The translations under genes were made by a program, and so were the position numbers. The notes beneath the pieces were generated by a model that was not told where the DNA came from, did not search any database, and worked only from the letters and a program-made list of their open reading frames with translations. Below are positions 1 through 5,474 of a DNA stretch of 5,608 bases, piece by piece. The stretch is from Deltaproteobacteria bacterium (GTDB taxonomy: Bacteria; Desulfobacterota; Syntrophobacteria; B119-G9), in contig QMLL01000134.1 of assembly GCA_003646715.1 (NCBI GenBank), forward strand, positions 1 through 5,608, read 5' to 3'. How positions within the stretch are numbered: the first letter of the stretch is position 1; every line of letters starts with the position of its first letter.

Positions 1-338
1 AGCCTGTCTCCCCAGTCATACCCGAGCCAGTGTACGTCTTCGATTATCGAGTTCACATATTCTATGTCTTCTTTGCTGGGATTGGTATCATCAAACCTGA
101 GGTTACAAAGACCGTTGTATTCTTCTGCTATCCCAAAATTGAGGCAAATTGACTTTGCATGCCCAATGTGGAGATAACCATTAGGCTCCGGAGGGAATCT
201 TGTATGAACTCTTCCACCGTACTTGTTGGTTTTCAGATCTTCATCGATTATAGCTCGTATAAAATCCCTGCTCGACTTGGAACCTGGTTCTTTGTTAGTC
301 TGGCTTGCTGATTTGTCTTTGCCAGCGTCACTTTTCAT
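1..338 (-). CDS. glnS: Glutaminyl-tRNA synthetase, N-terminal part (cut by window edge)
   Basis: This is a class I aminoacyl-tRNA synthetase that charges tRNA-Gln with glutamine in the cytoplasm. Only the first 112 residues are in the window. After a polar tail of about 24 residues comes the Rossmann-fold start FIRAIIDEDL (26-35), then RFPPEPNGYLHIGHAKSI (47-64) with the class I HIGH signature at 57-60, and RFDDTNPSKEDIEYV (81-95). These segments match the E. coli-type GlnRS closely and are distinct from bacterial GltX. The ATG at 338 is preceded by AGGAG at 8 nt, which supports this start. The Ser/Lys-rich tail is about ten residues longer than in E. coli from memory. A dedicated GlnRS suggests that this organism makes Gln-tRNA directly, although a GatCAB route could coexist. 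The gene is transcribed away from the radical SAM gene, and a small mobile-type element ends about 58 bp upstream of its start. Confidence 0.95.
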   Translation of the reverse strand, partial: MKSDAGKDKSASQTNKEPGSKSSRDFIRAIIDEDLKTNKYGGRVHTRFPPEPNGYLHIGHAKSICLNFGIAEEYNGLCNLRFDDTNPSKEDIEYVNSIIEDVHWLGYDWGDR

Positions 339-396
339 ATTGGAAACTCCTGTTCGAAAAAACCTCAACCTAATAAAGTTTATTTTTTGTTTATTA

Positions 397-610
397 AGGA
401 ATCTCTGATTAATTAGACTAGTATTCCAAGTCGGTCATGCCGGATCCCTGATCAAGTCAGAGACAGGCATTGATCCGGCATCCAGACAAGGATCTCTAGA
501 TTCCGGCTCTCCGCTTCGCTTCGGCCGGAATGACGAGAGAGGTAATATGCTTCTGCTTTACGCTCATTTTCTCCCAACCGAGCAATTCCTTGTATTTATC
601 AGAGGTTCCC
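397..610. mobile_element. MITE-like element with terminal inverted repeats
   Basis: The left end AGGAATCTCTGAT (397-409) and the reverse complement of the right end, GGGAACCTCTGAT (610-598), agree at 11 of 13 positions. Similarity continues a few A/T-rich bases inward. Both ends are flanked by TA (395-396 and 611-612), as expected of a TA target duplication. The 214-bp interior has no credible coding sequence, so it resembles a non-autonomous element moved in trans. TA-type targets are known for IS630/mariner-like elements, and TNA for some IS5 relatives, but I cannot assign the family. It sits in the intergenic space between the divergent glnS and radical SAM genes. The alternative is an unrelated hairpin-forming intergenic repeat whose end symmetry is coincidental. 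Confidence 0.5.
435..533. repeat. Nested palindromic interspersed-type repeat
   Basis: Two perfect inverted repeats lie side by side: ATGCCGGATC (437-446) with GATCCGGCAT (472-481), and TTCCGGC (501-507) with GCCGGAA (524-530). The outer ends also pair, TCATGCCGG (435-443) with CCGGAATGA (525-533), at 8 of 9 positions. The whole stretch could therefore fold as one cruciform or as two hairpins. The TCATxCCGGA ... TCCGG ... CCGGAATGA pattern resembles short palindromic repeats that, from memory, are scattered between genes in many deltaproteobacterial genomes. It is clearly richer in G+C than the flanks. No T-run follows either hairpin, so a terminator role is not supported. Confidence 0.65.
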
Positions 611-805
611 TAAAATATCTTAGAGTGTCTCAGTGTTTAAAGAAAGAATATTTGTATGTCAATAGTCTTATACTCGAAAAGGTTTGAAACCATCATGGAA
701 ATCTTACCATAGCGGGAAAAATCTTCTCGAAACTCAAAAGAATATTTGATAAGTTCGGGTCGTCAGTGTTTATTAACCAAAAGTGCTTGGTGTGGGACGT
801 ATGCC
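611..805. other. Leader region upstream of the radical SAM gene, no gene seen
   Basis: This A/T-rich stretch holds no convincing ORF. The best -10-like hexamer in the plus direction is TATACT at 669-674 (5 of 6 to consensus), but no acceptable -35 lies at normal spacing. If it is real, the promoter would depend on an activator or another sigma factor. A perfect small palindrome GGTTTGAAACC lies at 681-691. The leader from that -10 to the chosen ATG would be about 125 nt. An in-frame TTG at 746 could start translation 20 codons earlier, but the encoded segment does not belong to the protein family. Confidence 0.4.
643..748. repeat. Pair of exact 12-bp direct repeats, possible operator
   Basis: AAAGAATATTTG occurs exactly at 643-654 and again at 737-748, 94 bp apart centre to centre. 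Each copy contains the self-complementary core AATATT. A second shared word, CAGTGTTTA, lies at 631-639 and 764-772. The first 12-mer sits where a -35 region would be for the candidate TATACT hexamer at 669-674, and the second lies downstream of it. This would fit two binding sites for one regulator, but A/T richness raises the chance of coincidence and no regulator is known. Confidence 0.3.
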
Positions 806-2542
806 ATGAGAATTTTACTTGTTAATCCATATTGTCTTGAAAAAAGGTTGCAGGAAGATGACATAAGTGTTGTGCCGATAGGGCTGTATTATGTTGGTGC
901 TGTTCTGAAAGAACATGGCTTCGATGTTGAAATATTGAACTGGTATAACGTAAACGAGAGTCCGGGAATAATCGAAAAAACGTTTTCGGAGAAAAAGCCG
1001 GATATAGTTGGATTTTCAGTTCTCCATGCAAACAGGTGGGGTGCAATTGAAATTGCTCAAATTGCAAAAAAAATCAACCCGGAAACAAAGGTAGTTTTTG
1101 GAGGAATCGGGGCCACATTTCTGTGGGAACACTTCCTTAAGAATTTCCCTGTTGTTGATTACGTTGTGCTGGGGGAAGGGGAGTATCCTTTCCTGGAACT
1201 TGTGGAGAAATTGTCTGGTGATCTGGATAAACCCCAGTCCAAAATAGCTGGTATTGCGTTTCGTAAGGATGGCGTTCCACACAGAACGGAGAGACGCAAG
1301 TTTATTGAGAATCTGGATGAATTGCCGCATCCTTCCAGGTATTTTGCCTTCCAACATCTTTCTTCAACCCGTGGTTGTCCCTGGAACTGTACGTTTTGTG
1401 GGTCCCCAGGGTTCTGGAATCGCAAGGTTCGCTTCCACTCACCGGAATATTTCGTTAAGGAGCTCGAGCTTCAGTACAGAAGAGGGATCAACTTTTTCTA
1501 TGTTTCAGATGATACTTTTACCATTGATAAAAAGCGTGTCATTCGCATTTGCGAGCTAATTGAAGAAAAAGGCATGGATATTAATTGGGTAGCAATTTCG
1601 AGGGTGAACTACGTCGATGACGATATATTGAGGAAACTCAGAAGGGCAGGGTGCATTCAAATAAGCTACGGTGTGGAAAGCGGCTCTGAAAAGATCCGGA
1701 AAGTGCTAAAGAAAAGGATAAGAACAAAAGATATTGTAAAGGCTTTTCGAAGCACAGTGCGATACGGGATTATGCCGCGAGCTTATTTTATTTACGGTTC
1801 TCCTGGAGAATCCTGGGAAACGATTAACGAAAGTGTTGAGCTTATAAAAAAGATCAAGCCACTGAGTGTCATATTCTATATCCTCGATATTTTTCCAGGC
1901 ACGGAATTATACGAAGATTTTAAAAAGAGGCTGAATGTAAGTGACGAGATCTGGCTCAAGAAGATAGAAGATATTATGTATTTTGAAACAGACCCTGCGT
2001 TAACCAAAGAAATGGTGCTTTCCTTCGGAGAAAAATTGCGGAAAGAATTTTTTGGCAATTTGCCACAATTCGCGGAAGCAATCGAACTGGTTGATGATAA
2101 AGAGTTTTACCGATTTCATGCGGATTTCCTCTCCAGGCTAGGCTTAACGTTCAGTCACGGCGATTATGCTCAAAATAAATTGATACCTAATTCTGACGAT
2201 GTGGCACAAAAGCTCTTCGAGAGATCTCTCAATTATTACCCCAATCCGAGGGCCTATTTAGGACTCGGTATGATATTTCAAAAGAAAAGAAAATTCGAGG
2301 ATTCGGTGAAAATTTTGAAAGAGGGGATAAACCAATTCCCGCAAAACGACAGGCTGAATCTGTGTCTGGCGGTAAGCTACATGAATCTTCAACAATTTGT
2401 AGAAGCTTTGAGCTGCCTGGCTCGTTGCAAGGAAAACAGAGAAAGTCTTTATTACATGGCATGCTGTTACAGAGTGCTGGGGGATCGCGAAGCCGAACGG
2501 AAGTACCTGAAAAAATATGAAAGGACGGCTGGCATCGGGTAG
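806..2542 (+). CDS. B12-binding domain radical SAM protein with C-terminal TPRs
   Basis: The 578-residue protein has the layout of cobalamin-binding radical SAM enzymes. Residues 1-140 form a Rossmann-like B12-binding domain: MRILLVNP at the first strand, PIGLYYVGAVLKEHGFDVEIL at 24-44, GGIGAT at 99-104 and LGEGE at 122-126. It lacks the DxHxxG cobalamin-ligand motif, as many radical SAM relatives do. The radical SAM domain (about 184-375) carries CPWNCTFC with cluster cysteines 191, 195 and 198, YGVESGSE at 288-295 and YGSPGES at 330-336. Residues 463-575 hold about three TPR-like helical pairs, suggesting a partner-binding tail. Family members include methyltransferases and cyclases acting on lipids, tetrapyrroles or peptides; the substrate here cannot be read from the sequence. 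The ATG at 806 is chosen because the family motif starts there; the upstream TTG at 746 adds 20 atypical residues. The ribosome-binding site before 806 is weak (GGGA). It stands alone, divergent from glnS and convergent with the DUF1992 gene. Confidence 0.88.
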   Translation: MRILLVNPYCLEKRLQEDDISVVPIGLYYVGAVLKEHGFDVEILNWYNVNESPGIIEKTFSEKKPDIVGFSVLHANRWGAIEIAQIAKKINPETKVVFGGIGATFLWEHFLKNFPVVDYVVLGEGEYPFLELVEKLSGDLDKPQSKIAGIAFRKDGVPHRTERRKFIENLDELPHPSRYFAFQHLSSTRGCPWNCTFCGSPGFWNRKVRFHSPEYFVKELELQYRRGINFFYVSDDTFTIDKKRVIRICELIEEKGMDINWVAISRVNYVDDDILRKLRRAGCIQISYGVESGSEKIRKVLKKRIRTKDIVKAFRSTVRYGIMPRAYFIYGSPGESWETINESVELIKKIKPLSVIFYILDIFPGTELYEDFKKRLNVSDEIWLKKIEDIMYFETDPALTKEMVLSFGEKLRKEFFGNLPQFAEAIELVDDKEFYRFHADFLSRLGLTFSHGDYAQNKLIPNSDDVAQKLFERSLNYYPNPRAYLGLGMIFQKKRKFEDSVKILKEGINQFPQNDRLNLCLAVSYMNLQQFVEALSCLARCKENRESLYYMACCYRVLGDREAERKYLKKYERTAGIG

Positions 2543-2556
2543 AAAGAAAAACGTCT

Positions 2557-2583
2557 GGAAAGAACTACTTCTTTTTCTTTTTT
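2557..2583 (+). terminator. Possible weak terminator after the radical SAM gene
   Basis: Fifteen bases after the TAG, AAAGAA (2559-2564) can pair with TTCTTT (2569-2574) across a CTAC loop. Two G-U pairs extend the stem at its base, and a run of six T follows at 2578-2583. The stem is mostly A-U and therefore weak. The same bases encode the stop and the lysine-rich tail of the opposite gene, which could alone explain the A/T pattern. Confidence 0.22.
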
Positions 2584-2957
2584 ACCGTGATTTTATCCAC
2601 AATTTTTTCGTAATAAACCTGGTGCTCCTCCATATTTACGGGTACGGAACGAGCCATGTTGAGCTTCAGTATAAGGACGTTAAGTTTTTTGATCTGTCTG
2701 TATTTTTCCTGTTCGTCTTCTATACCTTCCAGTAGCTCTTCTACCGTTTGTATTTCTTTTTTTAGTTCTATCTCAGGAGGAAGGCACGATGCGTTCTTAA
2801 GTATCTTGTAGGCTAATCGCAGTTCTTCGGGTACTTGGTGCTTGTCGTCGAATTTTATCGGCTTGCCTGCCCCCGGGAGATTGTCAAATTCTCCTCTGTC
2901 CAGTGCCTCTTTGATTCGTTCTTCGGCTATTTTGTGAATACAATCAAAAAATCCCAT
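2565..2957 (-). CDS. DUF1992 (DnaJC28-type conserved domain) protein
   Basis: This 130-residue cytoplasmic protein matches the DUF1992 family, the domain also found in eukaryotic DNAJC28 but here without any J-domain. Diagnostic segments are ERIKEALDRGEFDNLPGAGK at 13-32 and VPEELRLAYKILKNA at 42-56, followed by PPEIELKKEI at 60-69. Residues 63-105 look like a charged helical or coiled-coil stretch, and the protein ends in a run of five lysines. There is no signal peptide or membrane segment. The molecular function of the family is not established. The ATG at 2957 gives the usual family start at the first helix; only a weak GAGA-type ribosome-binding site precedes it. It lies 39 bp downstream of the RNase D-like gene on the same strand, so the two are probably co-transcribed. 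Its end faces the radical SAM gene across 22 bp. Confidence 0.88.
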   Translation of the reverse strand: MGFFDCIHKIAEERIKEALDRGEFDNLPGAGKPIKFDDKHQVPEELRLAYKILKNASCLPPEIELKKEIQTVEELLEGIEDEQEKYRQIKKLNVLILKLNMARSVPVNMEEHQVYYEKIVDKITVKKKKK

Positions 2958-2996
2958 CTGTTTCTCATTTTCTGGTGTTCAGAGTCGTGCCAAAGA

Positions 2997-3866
2997 TCAA
3001 TTATGCTCTGATGTTGCCTTTTTTATGATATTTAACAAGTCCTTTGCACCCTGCTTTTTCATGTGCCTGGGCAAGCCTTTCAAGTTTTTTATTTCCTGAA
3101 GGGTTTTTGGCTTCTTTCTAGCCAGTCTGATCATCGTTTCTCCATTTATAATTCTAAAAGCAGCTTTATTCAATCTTTCAGCCGTTCTTTCTCTGTATCT
3201 ATAAAGTGCTTTTAAGACATCAAGGCTTTTGGGGTCAAGATTCTGCGCACCTTTTAGACGCCAGTAACCATTGGGATTGAACCTTTTAGGGGTTTTTTCA
3301 AGGTTTTCAAGATTTTTAACCGATCCTTTAAACTTTTGAAGAAGTCCTTTGGATTCTAGCTCAGAATATAACATATTTCTGAGCGGTATTAAAAAGTGCG
3401 TATCAATCCTTGCATATTCAAGCTGTTCCTGCTGCAGGGGTCTTCTTCTCCAGTCCCATTTCTGAAACTTTTTATTGTGATAGAATCCGAAATGCATCTC
3501 TAATAAAAAAGCTAATCCACGGTGTTCTCCGGAAATCATCCTCCAGGCAATAGCGGTATCAAAGATGTTCTTGCAATGGAACCCGAAGTCTGCTTTCAAT
3601 CCTGCTATGTCGTTGGTGCAATCATGAAAAATCTTTTCTATCTTTCTATTTTCAAAGATGGTTCTTAGCGCTTCAATATTTTTTGATGCAATATTATCAA
3701 CTATATAATCTTCTTCCTGGGTAGATATCTGGATAATGCAAATCCTGTCCTGGTAAGAGTAGTAGCTGTCCGATTCGGTATCTACTCCGAGCAAGGTCTC
3801 CTTTTTTAGCTTATTGACAAGTTTTTCTAGCTTTCTCTCGTTATCTATTACTACTGGCGGTTTCAT
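2997..3866 (-). CDS. rnd: RNase D-like 3'-5' exoribonuclease with one HRDC domain
   Basis: The 289-residue protein has a DEDDy 3'-5' exonuclease domain followed by an HRDC nucleic-acid-binding domain, as in RNase D, which trims 3' ends of tRNA precursors and other structured RNAs. The metal-binding and catalytic set is complete: D29 and E31 in GVDTES, D86 in HDCTND, and Y151 with D155 in YARID. The RNase D signature KWDWRRRPL is at 136-144. HRDC spans about 206-287. It is much shorter than E. coli RNase D (about 375 residues), which has two HRDC-like domains, so only one is likely here. The ATG at 3866 has AGGA 8 nt upstream. An alternative GTG at 3920 would add 18 residues outside the family, lacks a ribosome-binding site, and lies at or before the predicted transcription start. 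It leads a two-gene unit with the DUF1992 gene. The symbol is given by family, not proven orthology. Confidence 0.9.
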   Translation of the reverse strand: MKPPVVIDNERKLEKLVNKLKKETLLGVDTESDSYYSYQDRICIIQISTQEEDYIVDNIASKNIEALRTIFENRKIEKIFHDCTNDIAGLKADFGFHCKNIFDTAIAWRMISGEHRGLAFLLEMHFGFYHNKKFQKWDWRRRPLQQEQLEYARIDTHFLIPLRNMLYSELESKGLLQKFKGSVKNLENLEKTPKRFNPNGYWRLKGAQNLDPKSLDVLKALYRYRERTAERLNKAAFRIINGETMIRLARKKPKTLQEIKNLKGLPRHMKKQGAKDLLNIIKKATSEHN

Positions 3867-3892
3867 GAAAACTTTCCTAACATAAAGTTCTG

Positions 3893-3901
3893 TGCTATAA
3901 A
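3893..3901 (+). promoter_or_regulatory. Candidate extended -10 promoter for the Smr operon
   Basis: TGCTATAAA, a TGn extended -10 with a 5 of 6 match to TATAAT, would start RNA near 3908 and give a leader of about 40 nt before the Smr ATG. No good -35 is present, which extended -10 promoters can tolerate. It overlaps the 5' leader region of the opposite RNase D gene. Confidence 0.38.
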
Positions 3902-3924
3902 AGAAAAAAGTTTGTTTCACCGCT

Positions 3925-3954
3925 AATATAACAGATGGAGGGGGACGATGACAA
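3925..3954 (-). promoter_or_regulatory. Candidate sigma-70-type promoter for the RNase D / DUF1992 unit
   Basis: Read on the minus strand, TTGTCA (3954-3949, 5 of 6 to TTGACA) is separated by 18 bp from TATATT (3930-3925, 5 of 6 to TATAAT), with an upstream TGn extension (TGTTATATT). Transcription would begin near 3918, leaving about 50 nt of leader before the ATG at 3866. The -35 lies over the first codons of the Smr gene, and the spacer covers that gene's ribosome-binding site. Confidence 0.45.
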
Positions 3955-4673
3955 AGAAAGCCCCCGGCTCAACTAAAAGAAGGATTGATCCTTCTTCGGA
4001 TAGACCCCTCTTTTATTCGCCCTTCAAAGATCTTGACAGAAAAATTGCGAAGGCAGCGAAAGCCAAAAGCGAAGCCAAGCGGGAAAGCTCAGATGTGGCC
4101 ATGCTGAAAAGCGGCTTGGACAATGAAGATGCGATCTTTAGAGAAGAGATGAAAGACGTTATTCCGCTGAAGAACAGAAGAAAACGCCGCTTTTTTGAAT
4201 CTTCGTGCCCCAAACCGCCAAGATTTTTCGTGCAGGAAGAAGATGCGGAGGCTCTAGCAAAACTAGCGGAACTTGTGGCAGGATATGGCAAATTTGACCT
4301 CACGTTTTCAGATGAATATGTCGAAGGTGGAGTAGCTGGATTAAATCCTATAATTTTGAGCAAACTTCGTAACGGCGATTTTTCGTACCAGGATTTTGTA
4401 GATCTGCATGGCCTGAATAAAACCGAGGCAAGAGAAAAGGTAGCCCGATTTTTGCATGACTCTGCCAGGAAAGGTTATCGATGTGTGTTGATTGTCCATG
4501 GTAGGGGTCTTCATTCTGATAACAAAGAACCTGTGATTAAGAGCTACATAAAAACCTGGCTATGCAAAGGAGAAATCGGTAAAATGGTTTTAGCATTCAG
4601 CTCTGCCCGCCCGTGTGATGGTGGAACTGGAGCTTTATACGTGCTTTTAAGAAAGAAGAAGTTTAAACTGTAG
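3948..4673 (+). CDS. Smr-domain protein (possible endonuclease)
   Basis: The 241-residue protein has a C-terminal Smr domain, about 149-241, of the kind found at the C-terminus of MutS2 and in stand-alone SmrA/SmrB proteins. Key motifs are DLHG at 152-155, IVHGRG at 182-187 and DGGTGALYVLLR at 224-235. Stand-alone Smr proteins have nicking or RNA-cleaving endonuclease activity, and some act on collided ribosomes; which applies here is unknown. Residues 1-95 are highly charged, basic and probably flexible, with an Ala/Lys-rich helix near 29-50. Residues 96-148 form the usual linker with YVEGGVAGL at 124-132. No MutS ATPase part is present, so it is not a MutS2 fragment. GGAGGGGG 3 nt before the ATG includes a GGAGG core at good spacing. 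It heads a plus-strand operon with the phospholipase-like gene 23 bp downstream. Confidence 0.9.
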   Translation: MTKKAPGSTKRRIDPSSDRPLFYSPFKDLDRKIAKAAKAKSEAKRESSDVAMLKSGLDNEDAIFREEMKDVIPLKNRRKRRFFESSCPKPPRFFVQEEDAEALAKLAELVAGYGKFDLTFSDEYVEGGVAGLNPIILSKLRNGDFSYQDFVDLHGLNKTEAREKVARFLHDSARKGYRCVLIVHGRGLHSDNKEPVIKSYIKTWLCKGEIGKMVLAFSSARPCDGGTGALYVLLRKKKFKL

Positions 4674-4696
4674 AAAGAAATCGAGGGAAAAAGCAT

Positions 4697-5458
4697 ATGA
4701 TGATCGTTGCTGTCGTGCTGATTTTGGTTTTGATTGAACTGACAATCCCCAGCGTATCGTACGCGTGGGGCCCCGGGATGCATGTGTACATTGGAACCTC
4801 TGCGCTCAAGTTTGCAAAAGACCTGATTCCAGCTGCTGCAGTGGTACTGGAAAACAATCCGTTGCATTACCTGTATGGATGTCTGAGTGCGGATATTTTC
4901 TTTGGAAAGACCGGAAAAAGTACAAAACAAAAATGTCATACGTGGGTGATTGGTCAAAGATTGCTCGAAATTAGCAAAGACGACAAGGGCAGAGCCTACG
5001 CTTACGGATTTTTGTCTCACCTTGCAGCGGATACTGTTGCTCACAACATCTGCCTTCCGTATTTTATGTCCCTCGATTCCAAAAGTAAAAAATGGCAGCA
5101 CTGTTTCTGGGAATGGCAATTCGACAGAGTCCTGGCCTACGAATACAGGCTTCTAGCGAAAGAGGTATTTAGCCATTCGTTCACGGAAGTAGATCGTACC
5201 CTGTGTTCTTTAACAAATGTAAAATTCCCGGTTTTCTGGACAAAGAAGATATTGTATGCGAGAACTCTTGGAGGAAAGGTGCGGGAGAAAAAGAGCGTCT
5301 CATCTATGATTCTTTACGCCTGTCTGGCATATCAGCACAAGAACCTGCTTCATCTCAAAAAGTCTGTTTCCCTATCGCTTGTGTCAGTCCTGGATGTATT
5401 GAACGATCCGGAAAGCGCTGCCTGCACGAAGATGGATCCATTGGGGAATCTATCTTAG
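4697..5458 (+). CDS. Exported zinc-dependent phospholipase C-like protein
   Basis: The 253-residue protein resembles the zinc-dependent phospholipase C / S1-P1 nuclease fold, whose best-known members hydrolyse phospholipid head groups. A hydrophobic segment at 2-20 ends in SYA, giving predicted cleavage before W24. In Bacillus and Clostridium enzymes the mature N-terminal Trp itself binds zinc. A plausible full ligand set follows in order: W24, H29, D66, H81, the H108-x3-D112-x3-H116 motif in FLSHLAADTVAHN, and H135-x3-E139 in HCFWE. It should act outside the cytoplasm, in the periplasm or beyond. The mature length of about 230 residues fits the family. The signal peptide is odd in having no Lys or Arg before the hydrophobic core. 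GAGGG 9 nt upstream supports the ATG at 4697; a second ATG follows directly at 4700. It sits between the Smr and MBL-fold genes in one operon. The natural substrate is unproven. Confidence 0.82.
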   Translation: MMIVAVVLILVLIELTIPSVSYAWGPGMHVYIGTSALKFAKDLIPAAAVVLENNPLHYLYGCLSADIFFGKTGKSTKQKCHTWVIGQRLLEISKDDKGRAYAYGFLSHLAADTVAHNICLPYFMSLDSKSKKWQHCFWEWQFDRVLAYEYRLLAKEVFSHSFTEVDRTLCSLTNVKFPVFWTKKILYARTLGGKVREKKSVSSMILYACLAYQHKNLLHLKKSVSLSLVSVLDVLNDPESAACTKMDPLGNLS

Positions 5459-5462
5459 GAGA

Positions 5463-5468
5463 AGGAGG
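5463..5468 (+). promoter_or_regulatory. Consensus Shine-Dalgarno site for the MBL-fold gene
   Basis: AGGAGG, inside AAGGAGGTG, lies 6 nt before the ATG at 5475. It is the strongest ribosome-binding site in the window, starts just after the stop of the upstream gene, and settles the start of the downstream gene. It suggests high translation of that gene from the shared mRNA. Confidence 0.8.
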
Positions 5469-5474
5469 TGTGCC

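Noticed and set aside
223..408. Plus-strand 61-codon ORF with a hydrophobic product
   Set aside because: It lies opposite the start of glnS, whose motifs are clear, and its 3' half is A/T-rich intergenic DNA. It has no family resemblance.
501..533. Hairpin TTCCGGC/GCCGGAA as an intrinsic terminator
   Set aside because: No T-run follows on either strand, and the surrounding sequence fits a palindromic repeat better.
681..691. Palindrome GGTTTGAAACC as an operator
   Set aside because: Five-base arms are common by chance, and there is no second copy or regulator nearby.
746..805. TTG start that would extend the radical SAM protein by 20 residues
   Set aside because: The family begins at the strand MRILLVNP. 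The extra residues are cysteine- and tryptophan-containing, unlike the family, and no ribosome-binding site precedes the TTG.
1016..1559. Several overlapping ORFs of 80-115 codons on both strands inside the radical SAM gene
   Set aside because: They are shadows of the reading frame that carries the CxxxCxxC and B12-domain motifs.
3867..3920. GTG start extending the RNase D-like protein by 18 residues
   Set aside because: There is no ribosome-binding site, the predicted RNA start is near 3918, and the ATG at 3866 has AGGA at good spacing with family-length agreement.
4544..5119. 191-codon minus-strand ORF
   Set aside because: It runs antisense across the end of the Smr gene and the phospholipase-like gene, both with clear motifs, and its translation has no recognisable domain.
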